A stretch of DNA of 64,000 nt from positions 95,505,628 to 95,569,627 of the forward strand of contig CM044309.1 of NCBI GenBank assembly GCA_024291935.2, written 5' to 3'. Positions within the stretch are counted from its first letter, which is position 1. Each line of letters begins with the position of its first letter. Below, in pieces: positions 23,375 through 33,615 of this stretch. Origin of the DNA: Okapia johnstoni (Eukaryota; Chordata; Mammalia; Artiodactyla; Giraffidae). The notes under the pieces were generated by a model. That model was given only the letters and a program-made list of their open reading frames with translations, made no database searches and was not told the origin of the DNA. Both the position numbers and the translations under genes were made by a program.

Positions 23375-23597
23375 TCAGGACTTCCCTGGTGGTCCAGTGG
23401 TTAAGACTCTGAGTGCCCAATGCAGGGGGCCTGGGCTCACTCCCTGGTCAGGGAACTAGATCCTGCATGCTGAAACTAAAGATCCTGCATGCCACAATTA
23501 AGCTCCTGTATGCAGCAATGAAGATCCCAAGTGCCGCAACTAAGACTTGGCACAGCCAAATAAATAAATAAATATAAATACGTTTTTAAAAAGTAGT
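23375..23597 (+). mobile_element. CHR-type SINE
   Basis: Head 'ggacttccctggtggtcc', an internally repeated 'gatcctgcatgc' block and a (TAAA)n-like tail. Confidence 0.9.
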
Positions 23598-23678
23598 CAG
23601 AACGTTTTTTTTTTTTTTTTTTAAAGGAAACAAAAAGAAAAAACCCCAATACTTCTTTTAGCCCTTCCTATGTGTCAG

Positions 23679-23992
23679 TGAAGTGAAAGCTGCTCAGTTG
23701 TGTTTGACTCTTTGTGACCCCATGGACTATACAGTCCATGGAATTCTCCAAGCTAGAATACTGGAGTGGGTAGCTGTTCCCTTCTCCAGGGGATCTTCCC
23801 CACCCAGGGATCGAACCTGGATCTCTTGCATTGCAAGCGGATTCTTTACCGTCTGAGCCACCAGGGAAGCCCAAGAATACTGGAGTGGGTAGTCTAATCC
23901 CTTCTCCAGTGGATCTTCCTGACCCAGGAATTCAACTGGGGTATCCTGCATTGCAGGCAGATTCTTTACCAGCTGAGCCACCAGGGAAGCTC
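23679..23992 (-). mobile_element. Bov-tA dimer (Bov-tA3-like)
   Basis: Antisense Bov-tA with two tRNA-like heads in tandem: 'ctgagccaccagggaagc' occurs at about 23854 and 23974. One 13-base target duplication flanks the whole unit (23666-23678 and 23993-24005, one mismatch), so it inserted as a dimer. Confidence 0.92.
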
Positions 23993-24092
23993 TCCTGTGT
24001 GTCAGGCCCTATTCTAAATGCTCAACATATATTAAAGGATTACATTTTCATATCAACCCTATGAGATGAGAACTATTATTTTTATCTTAGTC

Positions 24093-24395
24093 TATTTGGG
24101 CTGTTATTACAGACTATCATAGACTAGGGGGTTTATAAATAACGGAAATTTATTTCTCACAATTTCGGAGGCTGGAAAGTCCAAGATCAAGGCATTGGTA
24201 GATTCTGAGTCTGGTGAGAGCTTTTTTCTTTCCTTTTTAAATTTTTAAAGTTTATTAATTTTTTTAATTGAAGGATAATTGCTTAGGGCCTGTTTTCTTG
24301 TTCATGATCTAACCATCTACCCAAATCTACCTAATGTTGATTAGGTTTCAACATAAGAATTTGGGGAGAACAAAACATTCAGTCTATAGCAATCA
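24093..24395 (-). mobile_element. MaLR/MLT1-type LTR (antisense), interrupted
   Basis: Ends match an MLT1-class LTR: 'ggaaatttatttctcac', 'ggaaagtccaagatcaagg' and 'ttcaacataagaatttgg'. A T-rich stretch at 24222-24287 resembling an L1 3' stub ('ttgaaggataattgctta') sits inside. No viral coding sequence. Confidence 0.72.
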
Positions 24396-25284
24396 CCCCA
24401 TTTTTTCAGAAGAGGAACAGCAAGTTGCCCCAGCTCCTGAGTAGAAGCAGAGTCACCAATCAAAGCCATGCCACCTGGCATTGGAGTCAATATATTTAAT
24501 CACCATAAAATGCTGCCTTCCACAAATCTCAATTTAAAAGGTATTTGGCAGGAATGAGGGACCAATACATTGAATTTTGCTTTACGGAAAAATTTTCTTG
24601 GGTGTTTCTTTTTCGTAAACTGTAAAATCTTGTAAGTTTTGCCCCTGTACCCAGTTGTGACACTTTTATGTGAGTGGTTTGCACTGGCCCAACAATCTTA
24701 AGACAACATGCCTCCTCAGATCATGCTTGGAAGCGCAGTTCAGTCAGACTGAAAGAGTACTCTTCTCAGTCAATTTTTGCCCCTACAGTTTAATCAAAAC
24801 TCTCTTTGTCTTACAAATAAAATCTTTCTGAAACAGTTCTGCCACGACTGGAGATTATATAAGAATTTGGAGCTCATTAAAATTTCTTTCCTTTAATAAC
24901 TCAAGATTGAAATGAAAACTTTTCTGCAAGGTCAGCAATAAGAGCAAGTATAAGTTCTCTATTGATGAAAAAAAAAAGTTGATTGCATTAATCTTTTCAC
25001 TTTTTATCTTGCCTTTAGGTCTTAAGTTACCAATACTTTCATGGGAAGGAACTACTTCTCCTATTCCCTGAAGCTTTTAAAGAGGATGTAATAGTAGAAG
25101 AAAGTTATTTTTTTAAAAAAATCAATCTACCATTTAAGGTTTAAGGATCTACTAACTGACTGAAGGACCCCTGACCCTATCCATTCTTAAATGCTTCTTA
25201 TATCATTTTTGGAGTCTGAGCTTAATTTCCAGAAATGATTAATTACTTAAATAGGAAAAAATAGCTGGCATTTGTTTCCTTTTC
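24396..25284. other. Intergenic sequence without recognised feature
   Basis: AT-rich; no exon or repeat recognised. Confidence 0.45.
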
Positions 25285-25737
25285 AGTTCAATTCAGTTCA
25301 GTTCAGTCGCTCAGTCGTGTCCAACTCTTTGTGACCCCGTGGACTGCAGCACACCAGCCCTCCCTGTCCATCACCAACTCCTGGAGTTTACTCAAACTCA
25401 TGTCCATTGAGTTGCTGATGCTATCTAACCATCTCATTTCCTGTTGTCCCCTTCTCCTCCCGCCTTCAATCTTTCCCAGCATCAGGGTCTTTTCCAATGA
25501 GTCAGCTCTTTGCATCAAGTGGCCAAAGTATTGGAGTTTCAGCATCAACATCAGTCTTTTCAATGAATATTCTGGACGGATTTCCTTTAGGATGGACTGG
25601 TTGGAACTCCTTGCAGTCCAAGCGACTCTTGTCCAAGGGAGTCTTCTCCAACACCATAGCTCAAAAACATCAATTCTTCGGCACTCAGCTTTCTTTATAA
25701 TCCAACTCTCACATCCATACATGACTACTGGAAAATT
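25285..25737 (-). mobile_element. BovB LINE 3' fragment (antisense)
   Basis: Reverse-complement BovB from the 3' tail to the '[13 protein letters not shown]' block. The reverse-strand frame 25303-25722 (139 codons) is this fragment, not a host gene. Flanks 'gtttccttttc' and 'ggttccttttag' may be the target duplication. Confidence 0.93.
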
Positions 25738-25805
25738 GGTTCCTTTTAGCTTTTAAAAATTCTTCTTTTTGTGAGCAAAACTTTGAAGTTTATGGGCCTC
25801 TGATT

Positions 25806-26015
25806 CGGAATGAAAATGTTAGTCGCTCAGTCGTTCAACTCTTCACCACCCCATGGATTGTAACCCGCCAGGCTCCTCTATCCGTGGAATTCTCCAGGCA
25901 AGAATACTGGAGTGGGTTGCCATTTCCTTCTCCAGGGAAGATTCCGACCCAGTGATCTGAACAGGGATCACCTGCCTCGGAGGCGGATACTTCACCGTCA
26001 GAGCCACCAGGGATT
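25806..26015 (-). mobile_element. Bov-tA SINE
   Basis: Reverse-complement Bov-tA from 'gtcgctcagtcgttcaactc' to 'gagccaccaggga'; small internal deletions. Confidence 0.9.
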
Positions 26016-26420
26016 TGGAGTAAAATAGACTAAAAACTCCCCATTGCTTCCCGCCCCCCTCCTGCCCCCCGCCTCCCGCTTTTATTTAAGACTTTTCCAA
26101 TAACTTCACATCAGTGACACAAAGGTGAAAACTTTCAGCAGAAGATTTTGTGAAAATCATCATCAGTGCTTCCAAGGGGGAGGACAGGGAATGTGTGAGA
26201 AGCATCTCCAGGGTTTTTCTGTAATTGCTATGGAGAGGTTTATTCACTGGCACAGACCTAAGCCAGCTGTCTGAAAGGCAGTGGTTGTTTTCAAGTCCCC
26301 CTGGGCGGGTGAAGCAGGTGTTTGTTTTGTCTTCTATGCATTGCACACTGAATACGTATTGAAAAATATAAAGAAGTGATATACGTAACCCTTTCACCTG
26401 GCCACCACTCCCCTCTGCTG
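26016..26420. other. Intergenic sequence with C-rich run
   Basis: A C-rich stretch at about 26040-26078, then unremarkable sequence. Confidence 0.45.
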
Positions 26421-26650
26421 GTGTGCATGCTGCATGCTAAGTCGCTTCAGTGGTGTCCCACTCTTTGTGACCCTATGGACTGTAGCCCACCAGGCTCCTC
26501 TGTCCATGGGATTCTCCAGGCAAGAATACTGGAGTGGGTAGCCATTTTCTTCTCCAAGGTATCTTCCCAACCCAGGGATTGAACCCAGGCCTCTTTTGTC
26601 TCCTGCATTGGCAGCCGGGTTCTCTGCCATTAGCGCCACCTGGGAAGCCA
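26421..26650 (-). mobile_element. Bov-tA SINE, nearest repeat upstream of the promoter
   Basis: Reverse-complement Bov-tA with an 'atgctgcatgctaagtcgc' tail and a head ending 'cacctgggaagcc'. It is the last repeat before the CpG island. Confidence 0.93.
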
Positions 26651-27180
26651 TTATTTTGCTGCTGTAAAACAATCTTTTAAAAAAAGTAGCACCTAAAAGT
26701 TAGGATGTGCTTAAAGAAACAGGAATCTCACAGCCACCTCTGGGCTGAGTCTGCAGGTAGCAGGCCATAGTCAATACTGAGGGAAACAGTGTTTATCATG
26801 GAAAGCGGACTGTGGGCTTGAATGCGGGCATGGCCATCTACAAGTGCCAATTTACCTAATGTCTTGGTATGTATATCTAGAAAACGAGAATTATTCCAAC
26901 TCTGGGAGAGAAATGAGTGAGAAAAGAATGTGACAACAGCTGGTTCCCGTCGCCTCCCAGTCAATTGGCGTGACTATGGCTGTTGGTCTCAATCTCTGCT
27001 GTCTTCAGCAGCTTGTCGGTACAATGAAGGTGCCAACCCGACAGTCATCTTCCTTTGTGTGGGTACTGATCATTCGTTACCTTTCTGTTTCTCGGTGATT
27101 AGGCCTTTTTCATTTCGCCTTGTAGCCAGAGTCTAGATTCAAGGGGGTAACTTCCAGCTGCGTTTCTAGAGAGTTGTAGG
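26651..27180 (+). promoter_or_regulatory. Repeat-free promoter-proximal flank
   Basis: About 530 bases free of recognisable repeats between the last SINE and the CpG island. An inverted CCAAT ('caattggcg') lies near 26962. Upstream regulatory content is inferred from position only. Confidence 0.4.
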
Positions 27181-27570
27181 GCTGTCGGGGCGGGGTGGCG
27201 GGAGGCACGCCAGGGGATGGATGCTTTTCCCAGCTGTGGCACTCTCAAGAGATGGGCACCACACAGATCTCTTGCGCCCTATAACAACTCCAGCACCACG
27301 GTGGGGGTGGACCGGAGAGGGAGCTACGTCTGAAAGAGGAGTGAGATTCCCGAGCTCGCCGTGTTCCTTCGGGGAGGCCCCGGGGAAGCGAAGGAATGCA
27401 GGCGCGCGGCGGCGTCGGGCGAGGCTGCAAGGCGCCGGAGCGGTCGGACGGGGGAGCGAGAGCTAAAGCTTGCGGAGAGCGCCCAGACGCCCGCGCCTGG
27501 GCCGGATCCCGGAGCCGCCGCCGCGCCGAGCCCGCCCGGCTGCAGGGGGCGGGGGAGGCCGAGCGGGAGG

Positions 27571-27620
27571 CGGGACGGGGCGGGGCGGGGCGGGCGGCGC
27601 CGGGGAGGCGGGGGCGGGGT
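27571..27620 (+). promoter_or_regulatory. Tandem GC boxes (Sp/KLF-type)
   Basis: A run of overlapping GGGCGG motifs at 27576-27597 and another GGGGCGGGG at 27611-27619, about 490-530 bases before the ATG. Confidence 0.75.
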
Positions 27621-27630
27621 CTCTCCGAGC

Positions 27631-27665
27631 TGCGCAGGCGTTGCTTGCACCTTGTTGATTAGTCA
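27631..27665 (+). promoter_or_regulatory. NRF1-like and AP-1-like motifs
   Basis: 'tgcgcaggcg' (27631-27640) resembles half of an NRF1 site and 'ttagtca' (27659-27665) is one base from an AP-1 consensus. Motif matches only. Confidence 0.35.
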
Positions 27666-27682
27666 GTGCTGGGAGCGCTGCT

Positions 27683-27913
27683 ATGGCGTTTCTCAGACCC
27701 GCGGCTCCTCCTCACACGCTCCAGGCGGAGGGAAGGAGGGGTGAGAGGAGGAGGCGGCGAGCGGGCGGCCGCTGCAGCTGCAGACCCGGGGCCAGAGGAG
27801 GAGGCGGAGCGGGAGCCGCCGCAGCCACCCCGGCCGCCGCGGGGCTGCTGCGAGTCCTCTCCGGGCTTGAGGGCACGCGGGGCGCCCCAGCCATGCCCCG
27901 CAGCGGCAGCTGA
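27683..27913 (+). other. Upstream ORF(s) in the 5' leader region
   Basis: An ATG at 27683 in good context (G at -3 and at +4) opens 76 codons ending at 27911-27913. A second in-frame ATG at 27893 (G at -3) would give a six-codon ORF with the same stop. Both end about 190 bases before the GAREM1 ATG. Whether they lie in the mRNA depends on the unmapped start site; the longer peptide is low-complexity, so any role would be translational. Confidence 0.45.
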
Positions 27914-28106
27914 GCCGGCCGCGGGCCCCCTCCGTCCCTCCCTCGCTCCCGGCCGCCGCAGCCGCCGCCGCGCCCCCGGGCTGCCCGCGGCCGGAGTGCC
28001 GGGCGCCCCCCGCGCGTCCCAGCTCTGTGAGCGTGAGCAGCGGCGGCCGCCGAGGCGCGGGGTGGTTGCCGGCGGCGGGAGCGCGGGGCCGGAGGAGGCG
28101 GGGAAG

Positions 28107-28228
28107 ATGGACCCGGCGCCCCTCGCTGGGCTGCAGCCTCAAGGATGTGAAGTGGAGCTCGGTGGCCGTTCCTCTCGACCTGCTGGTCAGCACTTACCGA
28201 CTGCCCCAGATCGCGCGGCTGGACAGCG
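28107..28228 (+). CDS. GAREM1: GAREM1 first coding exon, frame-broken as written
   Basis: GAREM1 (FAM59A) is a cytoplasmic adaptor that becomes tyrosine-phosphorylated after EGF stimulation, binds GRB2 and SHP2 and promotes ERK activation. Its N-terminal CABIT region begins in this exon. The ATG at 28107 has a strong context (A at -3, G at +4) and opens with MDPAP. The family's next residues, beginning SLGCSLKDVKWSSV and ending YRLPQIARLDS, are encoded from 28123 to 28227 in the +1 frame. The ATG frame instead reads LAGLQPQGCEVE. One surplus C within 28119-28122 accounts for this. Removing it leaves 121 coding bases (40 codons plus one base), the expected exon length. No other ATG precedes the conserved block in its frame. 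The exon ends at G28228 before a consensus donor, so the next codon is split (phase 1). Identity rests on recalled family sequence and is strong; the break may be a sequence error. Confidence 0.92.
28119..28122 (+). other. GAREM1: CCCC run with apparent one-base insertion
   Basis: The bases after GCG read CCCC TCG CTG; the conserved protein requires CCC TCG CTG. The run lies in extremely GC-rich sequence, where homopolymer miscounts are common. Confidence 0.85.
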
Positions 28229-28234
28229 GTGAGT
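28229..28234 (+). other. GAREM1: Splice donor of GAREM1 exon 1
   Basis: 'GCG|gtgagt' is a full match to the intronic consensus at +1 to +6. Reading on in the ATG frame meets a stop at 28230-28232, which supports the exon ending here. Confidence 0.9.
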
Positions 28235-28448
28235 CCCCGCCCGCGAACTGCAGTCTTGGCTGGGCTGTGCGCGCCTGTGCCGGGGAGGGTGGGACCCGGT
28301 GGGGAGTGGGCTGCCCGTCTCTCCCCCCGTCGGCGTTGGACTTGGCCCGAGCGCCTGCCGCAGCCCTGGCGCGTCGCTCTTGACTCCCCCCAGCACCAGC
28401 TAGAGATGTGAAAATCAGAGCCCTTGCAGGATAATTAAAAAGGACGCC

Positions 28449-28475
28449 AAAAAAAAAAAAAAAAAAAAAAAAAAA
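28449..28475 (+). repeat. (A)27 homopolymer
   Basis: Uninterrupted A run 220 bases inside intron 1 with no SINE or LINE body attached on its 5' side. Confidence 0.95.
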
Positions 28476-31400
28476 TCAACATTAGGGAAACCTCTGCAGA
28501 TAGTAATCTTGGAGGCGAGCTGTCCCTCCCTACCCGCCTGTAAGAATTACTCAACCTGAGAAACCCTGAAGAGTTAGCTTGGGTAACTTTCTCACAAAAT
28601 AATTGTGCTTTGGGTGGCATCTTTATTTTGGCTACTCTCCCCTTCCCCTCCCCAAGAAGGAGCAGATTTTAGGGGGAAAGGTCCTGGGTGACCAATGAAA
28701 GAGATCACATTTCTCAGAGACCTTTTATTACAGCTTGTCTGTTTTGTTTAAGCCAACTGAAAGTAATTTAGAGCTGTGTGTAGCAAATGTTTTTAGTAGA
28801 GGTGATGGTATGCTTAAGGTTAATTATTAGCTTAGCGCATTTCCAGCCTGGAAAAAAAATTGAAGTCCCAAAAACCTGTATTGACCTGGAACCTGAGCTC
28901 AGAACTAAGACATGCTCGTGTTTCCTGAAACTGACAACCAGAGACTAACCCCACGTCTCCCAGCTGTTTGTTCTGCAGGTTGACACCTGCAAACAGGTAG
29001 ATAGATGTGCATACTGTCAAGGTACTTTTCGGTTTGAGAGCTGTGACAGACAAGGTGGCAGTTTAGGTGTGTTTTGCCTTTTGTGTTTTCGTAATAACTC
29101 TGTTGATTTTGGCTTCGTGCGGGTTTCAGACTGTTTGCAGAAACAAGCTGGCCTCTGCTATGGGGCTGCTTGAAGCACCTGGGCCCAGGCCGGCAGGCAA
29201 GTAGATAAAGCTGTGCTCACTCACGCCAAATCACCTCTGAACAGAAAGGTGTCATTTCTCCTCAAAGGACTTGGGTTGCTCCTTTTTCTCTGGAGTCCAG
29301 GCATGTGTAACATGAGACGTTATAAGCGTCTAAAGGCATTTTTGTTCCCTTTCTTCTGAGGAGTTAAATTAGACGTTTGAAGTACTGATGTGAGAAATAA
29401 AGGCAGGAGAGTTCAGGAACACTGAAAACAGTCTCCCCATGCTTACTAGCTTTGTTTAATTGGGGTGGTAGTCATGGGCATTGGGAATAAGCTAGGAGTT
29501 CTAAAAGTAGTGATGAAGGGCAGGTGAGTTCAGGGATGGTCAGGTGGTATGTTTGAGGCATTTCTGCTTAGAGTGGGGGTGCTTTAAATATGTATCTGCA
29601 GGTCTGAATCAGAGTGTATGTGTGTACTCAGAGTTTCATTTATTCTTACATTGTGTGAAATTGTGTATTTTGAAAGGTTATATGATTCCTCACTTTTTCC
29701 TATCTCTCTCTCATCTCTGCTCACTTCACCAAAACTTACTAGCTAGATGGTGAACATGGATGTGTGTGGTGTAAAAGTCACCCAGAAGTTTCATTAAACT
29801 GAAAATTTTAAGAGGCTGAATGTCAGTTGCAGACATAACTTTCAGCTTTACAATCCACTTTCCTCTTCCTGCCATTCATAAAAAGGATCTGAATCAGCAG
29901 TGTACTCATCCCACACTTCTTTTTCAAATTAGGACGTGGGTAAGCAAGCCTTAACAGTGTGTCCTTTCAAGCTGTGGGATGGATTTTGATCACTGTGTGT
30001 AATTCCAATTCCTTATTGTAAAGTTTCTGTTATTACTGCTTGAGGATCACAGTGGCATATACAAATTTGGAATCATAGCCAAATACTGCTTTATACTTTG
30101 GTGCTTTCACTTAATCCCATCTTATTTAAAAAAAATTTTTTAAGCTGCCTGCTGTTTCATGGGATGATGGCTGTACCATATATCGAGTCCGCTGCAGTGG
30201 ACACCAAAGCTGCTTCATTTTTTTATGATTTTTAAGTTGTGATGTAATGAATACTCTTATACATAAATCTATTTGTTTGGGTTAGGATATATTCCTCCCT
30301 TGCTGAATAAGCATGTAAATCCTTTTTAAGTCCTTGTTACACATTGCCAAATTGCTTTAGAGACTAAAGGTTATACTCACGCTCAAGGGAGAATCATGGG
30401 AGTAGCAGTTTCCCTACAACCTTAAAATAATAAGTATTTTACAAACAACCAGAACCAACAAACTTTGCTAATTTGAAGGGCGGAAAGTGTTAGATTACTA
30501 GTTAAATTTGGATAGACTTTAAAAGAGTTGGTCATAGATTGCATGTTTATTTTTTTAAATGTGTCACAGCAGTGCACAGAACATGTTAAGGACATGCTGC
30601 CATGTTGTATGTGAAATTTGTGCAGCCCTCATCCCTGTGTATGTCCTTTTGCCAGCTTTAGTGCTGCAGGTACATTTTATACACACACACACATACACCC
30701 TATACTTAGACATGAAAGGTAGTCATTTTCCAAATCACTTGTTTTCAGAGAGGTTATAAAGGAATGGAAAAACATGGCAGTAGTTGACATTATGCCAAGA
30801 GGAAGCTATTGGCTGATTTTAAGCAATGATTAAAAAAAAATCAAACATCTAATTTCAGAACCGTTGCTTACTGGATGCCTACTATGTGCTGGTCAGTTTC
30901 TGAGTGCTTGATGTATCTTGTCTCAAATCCTTAGCACCCCATTTTAAGGACTTTGGGAAATGTAAATGATGTAGTAAATGATGGATTGTGACTTTTAGCT
31001 GACTTTCCAACTCTGAAGACAGACCTTTTATCTTAAACTGTACTACCTCCTTATGCTAAACAGGAGTAGATTTAGAGTAGGTCTAACGTCTGCTTTAAAG
31101 AGCCCCACTGTCTCTCTTGAGAGCTGGAGGACCGGAAAGTCAATATTTTTAGAACAGAGTAGACATCGAATTAAGTGCTGGCCTCATCCATCATATTTAG
31201 ACGATTTTCTGCTTCCCAAAGGAGTGGCTGAAAAGCGGTAAGGGGCAGAGAAGAAAGTAAAGAATCCGAGAAAGAAGGCGAAGAGTAGAGTCTGAGGGCC
31301 TAGAGTATATAGACATGTCTGTTGAGATCACTTTTTAGGACGTTTGCCATACTTAACATACTAACTACACAGTAAGAGCTTTCCAGTTCTTTGCCTCCTG

Positions 31401-31494
31401 CATGTCACTCATGAATTGCCAGACACATTCACATTCCACCCCCAGTGGTGAAATTTGTCATCGTTTAAGATAAATACAAAGTTAGTGAGTCTTT
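28476..31494 (+). other. Repeat-poor start of intron 1
   Basis: About 3 kb with no ruminant SINE or BovB, in contrast to the surrounding density. A worn antisense L1 may lie at 30120-30420, and an imperfect CA run at 30681-30698. No alternative exon is convincing. Proximity to the CpG island makes regulatory content plausible (inference). Confidence 0.5.
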
Positions 31495-31594
31495 TTTGCC
31501 TGGGAAATCCCATGGACAGAGGAGCCTGGTGGGCTATAGTCTGTGGGATCACTAGAGTCAGACATGACTTAGCAACTAAACCACCACCACCACA
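31495..31594 (+). mobile_element. Bov-A tail fragment
   Basis: 'gcctgggaaatcccatgga' through 'gtcagacatgacttagc', ending in a (CCA)n run; headless. Confidence 0.85.
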
Positions 31595-32108
31595 GTATGG
31601 CCTCATGAGTCTTTCTGGAGACTAAAAGAACTCTAGTGGTTCTCCTTAAGAAAGACATCTCTTCAGCCAGACTCTAACCCTGTTCTGCAACACAGTTAAA
31701 ATCAGATATTTAACCTCATCATCAGTCTTATAAACTGTTGGCTGTAGAACCAGGTTCAACAAATGTCTTTATGACCTAGAGGGTGGAGAGAATACTAATC
31801 CTCACCCATCATCAGCCCATCCACACTTAGGGCTAGGAAGGTGGGGAAATTGTTCTTTCTCTGTCTCTTCAGTATTTTTTCTTGGAAGGGCTTTGAAGAG
31901 TTGTTTTCCAGCCATGCTCTTTCAACCTTTTTGCTCTTACAGCGCTTGAAAGATTCTGTAAAAACCTGTACTCTAAGCACATTTCTAAGTTAATTGCTAA
32001 AACTTTTCATCCTAAGTTTAAATAGTTGTAAAGGATGTTGTTTTTCATCATGCTGTCAACGTTGACTTTTCAAGTTATTGCGTTGTTTAAAAAACTCGAG
32101 TAGAATCT
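31595..32108. other. Intronic sequence without recognised feature
   Basis: Nothing recognised. Confidence 0.45.
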
Positions 32109-32119
32109 ATATTTGATTC

Positions 32120-32617
32120 CCTCATAACTTCTCTCATAGCTCAGTTGGTAAAGAATCCACCTGTGATGCAGGAGACCCTGGTTCGATTCCTGGGTTGGGA
32201 AGATCTCCTGCAGAAGGCACGGGCTACCCACTCCAGTATTCTTGGGCTTCCCTTGTGGCTCAGCTGGTAAAGAAAGTGAAGTCACTCAGTCGTGTTCGAC
32301 TCTTTGTGACCCCATGGACTGTAGCCTACCAGGCTCCTCCTTCCATGGGATTTTCCAGGCAAGTACCAGAGTGGGTTGCCATTTGCTTTTCCAGGGGATC
32401 TTCCCAACCCAGGGATCAAACCCGGGTCTCACGCCTTGCAGGCAGACGCTTTACCTTCTGAGCCACCAAATCTGTCTGCAATGCGGGAGATCTGGGTTCA
32501 ATCTCTGGATTGGGAAGATCCCCTGGGGAAGAGAAAGGCTACACACTCCAGTATTCTGGCCTGGAGAATTTGGGTCCCAAAGAGTCGGACACGACTGAGT
32601 GACTTTCACTTCACTTC
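32120..32617 (+). mobile_element. Bov-tA dimer interrupted by an inverted Bov-tA
   Basis: Plus-strand Bov-tA dimer: first head at 32131, second head at 32246. It is flanked by the exact 11-base duplication atatttgattc (32109-32119 and 32618-32628). The second head breaks off at about 32270 after 'gctggtaaaga' and continues at 32469 with 'atctgtctgcaatg', around an inverted element. Confidence 0.9.
32271..32468 (-). mobile_element. Inverted Bov-tA inside the Bov-tA dimer
   Basis: Runs from 'gaagtcactcagtcgtgttc' to 'ctgagccacc', lacking the outer end of its own head. I see no target duplication of its own at the junctions with the host dimer. Confidence 0.85.
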
Positions 32618-32628
32618 ATATTTGATTC

Positions 32629-33259
32629 TCAGTGTTATTCATTTTTGAAATGCACGAATAAGTTCTTAACAGTTAAAATTTTTACGTCTTTCCTTTTTTC
32701 TCCTTAAATTCATATTTCCATTTCCTTTCTCCTACAGAATTTTATCCCAATGGAATATAGTTGGTTTTTTTTTCTGTTACAAGGAAGGGTTTATTACTTG
32801 CAGTAAATAAAGAGAAAACCAGAGATCTTTCCCAAAGCAGTGTCTTATTGATCACTGTCTTACTTTCTGTACCAAAAAAAGAATATAAATCGAAAACTAG
32901 TATTTCACATTTCATTTGGCCACAGGCCCTTTTTATTTAGCTATTTCAGGTTGTTTAAAACAAAGAAGTGGAAATTACCTGTGTTAGGAAAGGAGATACT
33001 CAAATGCTAGAGACTTGCACTACCCAGCAGGCATCAGCATTTTCATTTGTTAGTCACCCTGTGACCTGGGTTCATTACACCCTGGGGTAACGCAGATTAG
33101 AAAGATCTGGTGAAGTTGATACAGAGGTACTGCTTTTGGAAAGTGGGAGAGGACCTTTGGGAGGAGGAGGTAATGAAGGACAGCTGTCATTCATCGTGTG
33201 AGAGATGTTCTTCCATCACAGTTACAGTTTCTGGCAGATCAGTTTTTAGACAGGAGAAT
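32629..33259. other. Intronic sequence without recognised feature
   Basis: Nothing recognised. Confidence 0.45.
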
Positions 33260-33271
33260 ATTTGAAAGTTG

Positions 33272-33384
33272 CTGCTGCTGCTGTCCGACTCTTCACAGCC
33301 CCATGGACTGCAGCCTACCAGGCTCCCCCGTCCATGGGATTTTCCAGGCAAGAGTACTGGAGTGGGTTGCCATTGCCTTCTCCA
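33272..33384 (-). mobile_element. Bov-A SINE monomer
   Basis: Single BovB-derived unit with a GCT tail. Exact 12-base target duplication atttgaaagttg at 33260-33271 and 33385-33396. Confidence 0.94.
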
Positions 33385-33415
33385 ATTTGAAAGTTGGGGA
33401 TTTGGAAATTGACTC

Positions 33416-33615
33416 ACTTCCTTGGTGGCTCAGAATCTACCAATAAGCAGGAGACCTGGGTTCGATCTCTGGGTTGGGAAGATCCCCTGGGGAAGGGCAT
33501 GGCAACCCACTCCAGTATACTTGCCTGGAGAATCCCATGGACAGAGGAGGCTGGTGGGCTGTAGTCCATAGGGTTGCAAAGAGTCCAACATGACTGAGCG
33601 ACTAAGCACAGCACA
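33416..33615 (+). mobile_element. Bov-tA SINE
   Basis: Head 'cttccttggtggctcag' with a small deletion after it, B-box-like 'gggttcgatctctggg', tail to 'actgagcgactaagcac'. Confidence 0.93.

Larger units (their letters stand above)
27180..28400 (+). promoter_or_regulatory. CpG island / TATA-less promoter of GAREM1
   Basis: GC content and CpG density jump at about 27,180, peak at 27,360-28,130 and fall after 28,400. No TATA box is visible. The island contains tandem GC boxes, the 5' leader, the first coding exon and its splice donor. This is typical of a broadly active vertebrate promoter. The exact transcription start is not determined. Confidence 0.9.

Noticed and set aside
25303..25722. 139-codon reverse frame as a host gene
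   Set aside because: It is the BovB 3' coding end in antisense; the same peptide recurs at 1, 13,590, 21,000 and 48,540.
27693..28193. 166-codon reverse-strand open frame across the CpG island (possible divergent gene)
   Set aside because: Low-complexity composition without domains, no splice signals or second exon seen. It overlaps the leader and exon antisense and is explained by high GC content.
27666..28232. 188-codon open frame through the CpG island ending MDPAP...AAGQR
   Set aside because: It opens at a GTG, is extreme in Ala/Arg/Pro/Gly, and its end is the out-of-frame reading of GAREM1 exon 1 caused by the extra C. GC-rich sequence lacks stops by composition.
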